Below are positions 1 through 4,477 of a stretch of DNA of 5,148 nt, piece after piece. The notes below the pieces were generated by a model. The model ran no database searches and was not told where the DNA came from. It saw only the letters and a list, made by a program, of their open reading frames with translations. Position numbers and translations under genes: made by a program. Each line of letters opens with the position of its first letter. Position 1 is the first letter of the stretch. The stretch covers positions 1 to 5,148 of the forward strand of contig JAJYEK010000228.1 in assembly GCA_021785795.1 (NCBI GenBank), in the 5' to 3' direction. The DNA comes from Pseudomonadota bacterium. Its GTDB lineage: Bacteria > Pseudomonadota > Gammaproteobacteria > Acidiferrobacterales > UBA6901.

Positions 1-1
1 T

Positions 2-229
2 GCCGACTTCTGCCACAACCGCGTGCTTTTATTGCGCCATGAACACGACGGACGCGACTTGCAGCGCGAGTATCTGGAAAAGACCCTGGGCTACGTGCAC
101 CGCCTGTGGGACCGTCAGGTGCTGCTGGAAACGACCGTCTCCGGAAAGAAAGTGACCTTCAGTTTTGACAATGGCGGCTTCGGAGAGATCAAGACCGAAC
201 AGCCGGAACGGCGGCATCCGCAGGATTAG
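2..229 (+). CDS. SpoVR/YcgB-family protein, C-terminal fragment
   Basis: This is the last 75 codons of a gene that begins before the window; the open frame runs from base 2 to a TAG at 227-229. The visible protein contains VLLLRHEHDG, then YLEKTLGYVHRLWDRQVLLET, then a short charged tail. A basic/aromatic 'LRH' strand, a polar helix ending in a 'hRLW' motif and a following 'V.LE' strand form the C-terminal pattern I associate with the SpoVR family (E. coli YcgB). That family is named after a Bacillus protein needed for spore cortex formation. In non-sporulating proteobacteria it usually lies beside the PrkA-type kinase gene yeaG and the yeaH gene, and is linked to stationary-phase or stress physiology. 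Those partners would lie upstream, outside the window. The tail after VLLET is longer and more polar than the short end I expect. The family call rests on about 70 residues, so it is good but not certain. Confidence 0.72.
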   Translation, partial: ADFCHNRVLLLRHEHDGRDLQREYLEKTLGYVHRLWDRQVLLETTVSGKKVTFSFDNGGFGEIKTEQPERRHPQD

Positions 230-232
230 CGG

Positions 233-255
233 CCGGCCGCATCCCGCGCGGCCGG
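233..255 (+). terminator. GC-rich hairpin just after the SpoVR-like stop codon
   Basis: Bases 233-240 pair perfectly with 248-255 to give an 8-bp all-G/C stem with a 7-base loop, starting four bases after the TAG. The position suits a transcript 3' end or an RNA-stabilising structure. No U-tract follows (the next bases are ATCGCGCC), so it is not a classical intrinsic terminator. It could also be a chance pairing in GC-rich DNA. Confidence 0.35.
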
Positions 256-772
256 ATCGCGCCCGCTCAGGCTTTGTGCATTCCGCGACTCCACCCTCAC
301 CGGATAACAGAGCTTGCGCCCGCCGCCCGGCACAGCATCATCGATCGCTCTTCACCGACCATGGCGCCTTCAGGCGCTTGGCCGGAGGGGTTCCGGGCTG
401 TTGGGCGTCCGCACGCCGCTTTTGCCGCTGCCGCACGACGCGGGACATGGTCGCAAACCGATTGCGCAGTTTCATAGCCTCGATCACCTCCAAAGCTGGA
501 CAACAATTCCTTTGCCGCAAAAACCCGTTTTGTTCGGCATGACAACGAACCATGGCCAGCCCCGGGACTGCTGCTGGTTCTGGTTCCATATCTTCATAGA
601 CCAGCGCCGGGACAATTGTTTCCGCAAACCGGCACCCCGAAAATTCCCGCCGGATAGACGGTCAATGGACGGACGAAGATGACGGCACCGGCCGTACCGT
701 GCGGTGAGCGCAAACGGAAGCAATACCGCACGGCCGGACAGCCCGCGGTTATGCTTGTGTCCGTGATCATTG

Positions 773-778
773 TATATT
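773..778 (+). promoter_or_regulatory. Possible -10 element for the YihY-like gene
   Basis: TATATT, preceded directly by TG, sits in a small AT-rich patch (TGATCATTGTATATTAC) in otherwise GC-rich DNA about 75 bases upstream of the chosen start codon. No good -35 hexamer lies at 16-18 bases; the best are weak matches such as TTATGC at 749-754. The element may work as a -10 with an activator, or not at all. Confidence 0.35.
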
Positions 779-779
779 A

Positions 780-790
780 CCGGTCACCGG
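780..790. promoter_or_regulatory. Short palindrome next to the -10-like element
   Basis: CCGGT-C-ACCGG is a perfect 5+1+5 inverted repeat that starts one base after TATATT, where transcription would begin. It could be a small operator or the base of a 5' hairpin. The arms are short and GC-rich, so chance is a real alternative. Confidence 0.2.
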
Positions 791-852
791 CCTGTCGCAA
801 TCTGCGAAATACGCCAATAACCGCTCCGACGGACGGCATGAGGATGCGTGCC

Positions 853-2229
853 ATGATGGAATTCGGCAGATTCCGCAATGCTCTCAACGAATCCCTCTGG
901 AATGCGGATCTGGCATCGCTTAGCCCGCTGCGCCGGCGGGTCCGATGGCTGTTACGCGTGGTCCATGTCGTGATACACGACATTACCGATGGACAGCTCA
1001 CGCTACAGGCCATGGGGCTGGTATACACCACACTGCTATCGCTTGTGCCGCTGCTTGCCGTCAGCTTTTCCGTGCTCAAGGCATTCGGCGTGCACAATGC
1101 CATACGGCCGTTGCTGCTTCACTTTCTGGCGCCGCTGGGCGACAAGAGCGGCGTAATCAGCGCGCGTATCATCGGGTTCGTCGAACACATCAAGGTCGGC
1201 GTACTCGGCGCTCTGGGGCTGGGGTTGCTGATCTACACAGTAGCGTCGCTGGTCCAGAAGGTGGAGCGCGCCTTCAACTACACCTGGCAGGTGGAACAGA
1301 CCAGACCGCTGATTCAGCGCTTCAGCCAGTATCTGAGCGTACTGACCGTCGGCCCGGTACTGGTGTTCTCGGCGATGGGCCTGACCGCCACTCTGATGAA
1401 TGCATCCATAGTAAAGGCATTGGCGCAAACCGAGCCGCTGGGCGCAGCGCTGCGGATCATTGGTGCTCTGGTTCCGTACGCGTTGGTCATCGCGGCCTTC
1501 TCGTTTGTCTACATGTTCATTCCGAATACCAAGGTACGGCTGCGGTCTGCCGTGACCGGCGGCATCATTGCCGGCGCTCTGTGGGAGGGGACCGGCTGGC
1601 TTTTCGCTTCGTTTGTCGTAGGCTCGACGCACTACAGCGCGATCTATTCAGGTTTTGCCATCGTGGTCATGTTCATGATCTGGCTGTATCTGAGCTGGTC
1701 AATACTGCTGGTGGGCGCCAGCATCGCCTTCTATCACCAGCACCCCGAGTCTCTCGCCCTGCATCGCCGGAAACTGCATCTCAGCGCCCGCGGACAGGAG
1801 CAGCTTGCGCTCATACTCATGGCCTGGATCGTCCGCAATCACTACGGCAGCGGACCGGAGTGCAGCCGCGACAGCCTCACCAGGCAGGCGGGAATTCCCG
1901 AGACGCTCGTCTCAGGCATGCTGAACCTGCTCGAACGGCACGGACTCGTGGTGCGATCGGCCGGAGAACCGGAGCATTACCTTCCGGCGAGATGTCCCGA
2001 GACCGTACCCCTAACAACCCTGATGGACGCGGTACGCAGCTCAGGGGAGGACAATGCCCCGTTGGCCCGCAGGCTGCCGAATGAACCCTTTGTGGACCGG
2101 CTGATCGAGGGCATGGATCGGGCCCTGGAGGATTCAATAGGCAACAAGACCCTGAAAGACCTTGCACTTTCAGCCACGGCGGCGCCGGCCAACAGGCTTG
2201 CTCCAAACAGCCAGGCAATGCCCCGATGA
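853..2229 (+). CDS. YihY/BrkB-family inner-membrane protein with C-terminal winged-helix-like region
   Basis: A polytopic inner-membrane protein of the YihY (UPF0761) family. Members were once labelled ribonuclease BN, a mistaken assignment; they are now treated as envelope-integrity or transport-related proteins of uncertain activity. With ATG 853 it has 458 residues. Membrane segments fall at about 54-75 (with the family-like TLLSLVPLLAV), 113-133, 160-182, 203-225, 233-256 and 268-292. Family motifs include FNYTWQVEQTR (141-151), GGIIAGALWE (from 236), HYSAIYSG (from 260) and WLYLSWSILLVGASIAF. Residues from about 300 to 400 are soluble and look like a winged helix: a helix in EQLALILMAWIV, then SRDSLTRQAGIPETLVSGMLNLLERHGLVVR. 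A variable tail follows. E. coli YihY (about 290 residues) lacks this region; longer homologues have it. ATG 853 follows TGAGG at 839-843 at good spacing; ATGs at 838, 844 and 856 are alternatives. Its frame is open back to 679 without membrane or family features. The 102-residue gene follows 106 bases downstream. Confidence 0.9.
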   Translation: MMEFGRFRNALNESLWNADLASLSPLRRRVRWLLRVVHVVIHDITDGQLTLQAMGLVYTTLLSLVPLLAVSFSVLKAFGVHNAIRPLLLHFLAPLGDKSGVISARIIGFVEHIKVGVLGALGLGLLIYTVASLVQKVERAFNYTWQVEQTRPLIQRFSQYLSVLTVGPVLVFSAMGLTATLMNASIVKALAQTEPLGAALRIIGALVPYALVIAAFSFVYMFIPNTKVRLRSAVTGGIIAGALWEGTGWLFASFVVGSTHYSAIYSGFAIVVMFMIWLYLSWSILLVGASIAFYHQHPESLALHRRKLHLSARGQEQLALILMAWIVRNHYGSGPECSRDSLTRQAGIPETLVSGMLNLLERHGLVVRSAGEPEHYLPARCPETVPLTTLMDAVRSSGEDNAPLARRLPNEPFVDRLIEGMDRALEDSIGNKTLKDLALSATAAPANRLAPNSQAMPR

Positions 2230-2335
2230 AATACCCGCCGGCACCAGTAATCGCGGACCGGCAGGCAAACTGTGTCAGAATACGTATTAATCAATTCCAA
2301 ACACGACGGCGTCAGGCGGCGCCAGAAGGTGAACT

Positions 2336-2644
2336 ATGAACACCGAGGCTCTCTCCGCGGAAGAACGAATTCTGCGCTCAGTCAAGAAAGTGCTGGCTGA
2401 CGTAGCCAAGGACACGTTTACCCGGCCCGGACACAGCCATCCGCTTTCCGATGAGACCGTGCAGGGGATCCGCGAATGCTTCGGGCTCATTGCCGCACGT
2501 GAGCGAGAACTCGCGGAGGCGGCCGGAAGGTCCATGAACCAGCGACCCCGCTATGTCGACGAGCCGGCCGGTGCCGGGCACGTCGTGATTCCGCTGAGCA
2601 GGGTCGGCCGGACGAAGCCCGGGGAGCCTGAAAAGCAGGACTGA
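2336..2644 (+). CDS. Uncharacterised 102-residue helical protein
   Basis: Small soluble protein with no signal peptide or membrane segment. ATG 2336 is preceded by AAGGTGA (2326-2332), a convincing ribosome-binding site. The protein appears to have two amphipathic helices. Residues 7-26 are rich in E, R, K and regularly spaced I/L/V, and residues 39-64 (SDETVQGIRECFGLIAARER onward) form a long helix. They are joined by a Pro/Gly/His linker at 30-38. A proline-rich tail containing RPRYVDEP (70-77) and a short hydrophobic VVIPLSR piece follows. Codon use matches the flanking genes and the ORF is clean, so I regard it as real. I have a weak, unverified memory of similar gammaproteobacterial proteins listed as hypothetical or as a segregation/condensation-related protein; I do not assign that function. 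It lies 106 bases after the YihY-like gene on the same strand and could share its transcript or use its own promoter in the AT-richer gap (CGTATTAATCAATTCC, about 2283-2298). Confidence 0.82.
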   Translation: MNTEALSAEERILRSVKKVLADVAKDTFTRPGHSHPLSDETVQGIRECFGLIAARERELAEAAGRSMNQRPRYVDEPAGAGHVVIPLSRVGRTKPGEPEKQD

Positions 2645-2684
2645 GGACCCCGCAGGACGAGACCGGCCGGGCTGGATTAAGGGG

Positions 2685-2708
2685 TCAGATCGGCGGCAGC
2701 GGATCTGA
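2685..2708. terminator. Inverted repeat between two convergent genes
   Basis: TCAGATC (2685-2691) is the exact reverse complement of GATCTGA (2702-2708), giving a 7-bp stem with a 10-base GC-rich loop. It sits 40 bases after the plus-strand stop and 50 bases beyond the minus-strand stop, where a shared bidirectional terminator would be expected. No T-run flanks it on either side, so termination activity is uncertain. Confidence 0.3.
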
Positions 2709-2758
2709 ACTGCGCACGCCGCGGGGATTCCTGTCCGGGGCAGGCACGGCGCTGCGGA

Positions 2759-3112
2759 TCAACTCAGCGGATAAGGCTGCTCATCCTGCAGGTCCAGGAG
2801 CCGCGCCACGACTTCCAGGGCATCGCTGACGAACATATCGAGATTGCCCCAGCGGTCCGAAGTACCGATGACCTGCGCACCGTCGCGCATGATGATACGC
2901 ATGGCATGCTTGCCCGTATGCCCGGAACTGCCGGCCGCACGCTCGGACGTCACGTACAGACCCGGCTCCGGATCACCTTCCGTAATGACAGCGGCAATGT
3001 AGCGATAACTCACCCCATCGCCGCTTTCGACCTCACCCAGCACGGTAATGAGGAATGCACCGAGTTTGTAGCGGCATTGCGGCAGGGCCGTGATTATCTT
3101 GGGTTTGTCCAT
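2759..3112 (-). CDS. Uncharacterised 117-residue beta-rich protein
   Basis: Predicted cytosolic protein without signal peptide or membrane segment; I do not recognise the family. The first 85 residues alternate hydrophobic and polar positions like a beta-sheet domain: YKLGAFLITVLGEVE (15-29), YRYIAAVITEG (36-46), PGLYVTSERA (50-59) and KHAMRIIMRDG (68-78). TSDRWGNLDMF (84-94) then leads into an amphipathic helix (about 90-108) and a short tail. The strand-turn pattern and conserved-looking S/D/R/W/G cluster suggest a compact folded domain, not a random ORF. The opposite strand has a long ORF (2906-3271), but its translation lacks this order. ATG 3112 is the only good start, yet the bases before it (GTTCTCCC) contain no Shine-Dalgarno sequence. 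Either initiation is weak or SD-independent. The gene lies 145 bases downstream of the next minus-strand gene and may be cotranscribed with it. Confidence 0.75.
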   Translation of the reverse strand: MDKPKIITALPQCRYKLGAFLITVLGEVESGDGVSYRYIAAVITEGDPEPGLYVTSERAAGSSGHTGKHAMRIIMRDGAQVIGTSDRWGNLDMFVSDALEVVARLLDLQDEQPYPLS

Positions 3113-3125
3113 GGGAGAACTTTGA

Positions 3126-3136
3126 CCGTCCGACGG
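3126..3136. promoter_or_regulatory. Short palindrome upstream of the 117-residue gene
   Basis: CCGTC-C-GACGG is a perfect 5+1+5 inverted repeat 13-24 bases upstream of the minus-strand start at 3112. It has the same arm length and spacing as the palindrome at 780-790 but a different core, so they need not bind the same factor. It could act as an operator or as a leader hairpin. Chance is possible. Confidence 0.18.
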
Positions 3137-3245
3137 GAACGGAAAACTTCATCTCGCGGCTCGCCAACAATTTATGGGGCTGCGCAATCAGTCCACCGCG
3201 GCACCCGGGACGGACAGAGCCGGCCCGGAAACCGCATGGTAACGC

Positions 3246-3258
3246 GCCGGAATCCGGC
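3246..3258 (-). terminator. Small hairpin overlapping the stop of the 131-residue gene
   Basis: GCCGG (3246-3250) pairs with CCGGC (3254-3258) across a 3-base loop and touches the minus-strand stop codon (3258-3260). A stem of five G/C pairs without a U-run is at most a weak transcript-end structure. Confidence 0.18.
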
Positions 3259-3653
3259 TAGAACATGTTGAAAAGGTCACCGACCAGATCGTTTGCCACG
3301 GCAAATCCGGCGCCAACCCCCAGGCCGCTCGTGACGCTGCTCCAGAACCCTCCGCCGCCGGACGACTGCGCTGCCCATCCGCGCGGCTGAATGCTCGGGC
3401 TGGGGTGCGTCGCCAGCTGCGACTCCAGCGTCTTGATGTACTCTGCCATCTGGTTGACCAGTCCCACCATGGCCTGATTCTGGGTCTGCATAGACATCGC
3501 GATTTCACGCAAGTCCAGCGCCCATTCGCGTCCGGTCGTCTCGTCCGGGGCCGCCGAACGCAGCTTCTGTGCGAACTGCTGCATATTCTGGATCACGGTC
3601 TGGGACTGCTGCTGGACCTGTGCGATTTGATTTTCTGCCTCGGTGTAATCCAT
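3258..3653 (-). CDS. Uncharacterised 131-residue protein: coiled-coil N-terminus, glycine-rich hydrophobic C-terminus
   Basis: I cannot name a family. Residues 3-32 are strongly helical and Gln-rich (EAENQIAQVQQQSQTVIQNM and on), typical of a coiled coil. A second Met/Gln-rich helix spans about 42-80 (REWALDLREIAMSMQTQNQA, then VNQMAEYIKTLESQL). A Pro/Ser linker (83-90) leads to a Gly/Trp-rich segment, SSGGGGFWSS, and then SGLGVGAGFAVANDLVGDLF (109-128). The end resembles glycine-zipper tails of small membrane-associated or oligomerising proteins. No signal peptide is visible. ATG 3653 follows AGAGGAA (complement of 3661-3667) at seven bases, an excellent ribosome-binding site. The ORF is clean and its composition fits a real protein, whereas the plus-strand frame over it is not protein-like. 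Likely roles are self-assembly or membrane association, but this is inference. It may be the first gene of a two-gene minus-strand unit with 2759-3112. Confidence 0.78.
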   Translation of the reverse strand: MDYTEAENQIAQVQQQSQTVIQNMQQFAQKLRSAAPDETTGREWALDLREIAMSMQTQNQAMVGLVNQMAEYIKTLESQLATHPSPSIQPRGWAAQSSGGGGFWSSVTSGLGVGAGFAVANDLVGDLFNMF

Positions 3654-3785
3654 GTTCGTGTTCCTCTAACAGTGCTTCAATTCAGGGATCTGATCCGTCC
3701 GACAGCGCCCGGAGCCAATGGTTCCTCGGCCGCTTCCGGAGACAGGACGGACGCAACAGCCTGCGCACCGGCGCCCTACCGCCCC

Positions 3786-3959
3786 CGCAGCCTGGGCAGC
3801 AATAGTTCGATCTGCCGGACCATGTTCCCGCTATTCCGCCCCGTCGTCCAGCCCCGGGGCCGGTCGGCGCCGCCGGAAATTTCTTGGCGCCCCGCTGCGC
3901 CGCAGCCCACCCGGGCAGGGCGCGGTTGCGCGAAATCTCCACCGGGAGGACGATCTCAG
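3786..3959 (-). pseudogene. Possible frame-broken small gene (low confidence)
   Basis: Starting at ATG 3959 the minus strand reads MSEIVLPVEISRNRALPGWA and continues to about residue 30 with strong G/C third positions; an AAGGTG stands close before the ATG. After about GAKKFPAAP the frame turns into Gly/Arg/Cys-rich sequence with poor codon choice, ending only at 3682. A different minus frame becomes coding-like at about the same place. It passes through RGWTTGRNSGNMVRQIELLL and ends PRLRGR at a TAG (3786-3788). Joining the two would give a protein of about 57 residues. This fits a one-base indel in a small gene, or pure coincidence in GC-rich DNA. I recognise no family. Confidence 0.22.
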
Positions 3960-4110
3960 ACATCGCACCTTGGTTGATCGGCCACATTGCAGAACGTGCC
4001 TGAAACCGGAACAGAACCGCCCGGCTCGCGACTTTTCCGGGCAGCTTCGGACCGCATGTCGCGGACAAAGGATGGCAGCCGCGGATCCGTCGCTTCCGGC
4101 TCCATGCGAC

Positions 4111-4116
4111 TATAAT
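4111..4116 (+). promoter_or_regulatory. Consensus -10 (TATAAT) upstream of the YdcH-like gene
   Basis: TATAAT lies in an isolated AT-rich island (ACTATAATTCATCAATATAC, 4109-4128) about 150 bases before the YdcH-like start. No clear -35 lies at 16-18 bases (CGTCGC and neighbours). Read on the opposite strand the same island gives TATAGT and TGTATATT, so it could be a divergent promoter region. Transcription toward the YdcH-like gene would carry a leader of roughly 145 bases. Confidence 0.45.
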
Positions 4117-4267
4117 TCATCAATATACAGACTGCACCGGCGTGTACCCGAACTTGGCAAAGCCCTATGATCACAGCTGGAATCCGGCCGCGGGTGGCGC
4201 CGGATCGCGGCATTGATCGTCATGAGGCACGGGGTATCGACCTGGCGGCAACGAGAAGAATACGAAC

Positions 4268-4474
4268 ATGGAAAACGAAGACGGCGAATCTCTGCGGCAG
4301 CTGCTGCTGCAGTTGCGCCTGGAGCACCGGGGTCTCGATCAGGTCATTTCCCAGCTGTCGGCGGATCTGTTCGCCGACCAGCTGCAGCTGCGGCGCCTGA
4401 AGAAACGAAAACTGCAGTTGAAGGACTTCATCGCGCGTCTCGAAAGCCGCATGATTCCGGACCTGAACGCCTGA
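4268..4474 (+). CDS. YdcH-family (DUF465) small protein
   Basis: A 68-residue cytosolic protein of the DUF465/YdcH family, short alpha-helical hairpin proteins common in proteobacteria with no settled function. The diagnostic pattern is clear: LRLEHRGLDQVISQL (16-30), then DQLQLRRLKKRKLQLKDFIA (37-56), then LESRMIPDLNA at the end. The first helix carries the 'EHR.LD..I' motif and the second the basic 'LQLRRLKKRKLQLKD' motif. Length is typical and the protein is complete. ATG 4268 is the only start, because an in-frame TGA lies at 4223-4225. The ribosome-binding site is a modest GAGAAG (4253-4258) about nine bases upstream. It converges on pepN, and its TGA (4472-4474) directly abuts the pepN stop, so the two transcripts must overlap in their 3' untranslated parts. 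The likely promoter is the TATAAT at 4111. Confidence 0.93.
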   Translation: MENEDGESLRQLLLQLRLEHRGLDQVISQLSADLFADQLQLRRLKKRKLQLKDFIARLESRMIPDLNA

Positions 4475-4477
4475 TCA
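4472..4477. other. Abutting convergent stop codons (TGATCA)
   Basis: TGA of the YdcH-like gene (4472-4474) and TCA, the complement of the pepN TGA (4475-4477), form one palindrome with no intergenic base. No terminator can lie between the genes, so each transcript must run into the other gene's coding region. Confidence 0.9.

Larger units (their letters stand above)
230..852. other. Intergenic stretch without a convincing gene
   Basis: About 620 bases separate the SpoVR-like stop from the YihY-like start. Every reading frame here gives short, Arg/Pro/Ala-rich or Cys-scattered translations with no family resemblance and no ribosome-binding site at a fitting distance. The stretch around 480-640 is visibly richer in A/T than its surroundings. 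It includes an imperfect hairpin at 514-538 (GCCG...CGGC around an A-run and a T-run). The longest tolerable minus-strand frame is 338-589 and is discussed as a finding. The right end (from about 750) contains promoter-like elements for the next gene. The plus-strand frame of the YihY-like gene stays open back to 679, but that extension (679-852) does not look like part of the protein. Confidence 0.6.
3654..4267. other. Gap between genes with possible gene remnants and an AT-rich island
   Basis: No intact gene is convincing in these 614 bases. Bases 3668-4080 are GC-rich, and their translations are Pro/Arg/Ala/Gly-rich in the plus-strand frames. On the minus strand an ATG at 3957-3959 opens a frame that looks coding-like for about 30 codons and then loses that quality, while another frame seems to take over (listed as a possible pseudogene). 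Bases 4109-4130 form a conspicuous AT-rich patch with a consensus -10 sequence. Between that patch and the YdcH-like start lies a 140-base leader containing a short ORF with an MRHG motif, discussed as a finding. GGATC-T-GATCC at 3686-3696 is a minor palindrome. Confidence 0.55.

Noticed and set aside
514..538. Hairpin with A-run and T-run as an intrinsic terminator
   Set aside because: The stem needs bulges to pair, the T-run lies inside the stem and not after it, and no gene ends nearby.
679..852. N-terminal extension of the YihY-like protein from ATG 679
   Set aside because: The extension is Arg/Pro-rich without family features, contains the promoter-like TATATT and palindrome, and a better-spaced ribosome-binding sequence serves ATG 853.
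945..2084. Long plus-strand ORF of 379 codons overlapping the YihY-like gene
   Set aside because: It is the out-of-frame shadow of the membrane protein; the translation is Arg/His/Ala-rich with no motifs, whereas the other frame shows clear family motifs.
3405..3977. Plus-strand ORF of 190 codons opposite the 131-residue gene
   Set aside because: It is the mirror of the minus-strand gene and then runs through Pro/Arg-rich noncoding-like DNA; it has no ribosome-binding site or recognisable pattern.
3718..4170. Plus-strand ORF of 150 codons in the second gap
   Set aside because: Its composition is random-looking (Pro, Arg, Ala, Ser) and it spans the AT-rich promoter island; stop-free length is expected in GC-rich DNA.
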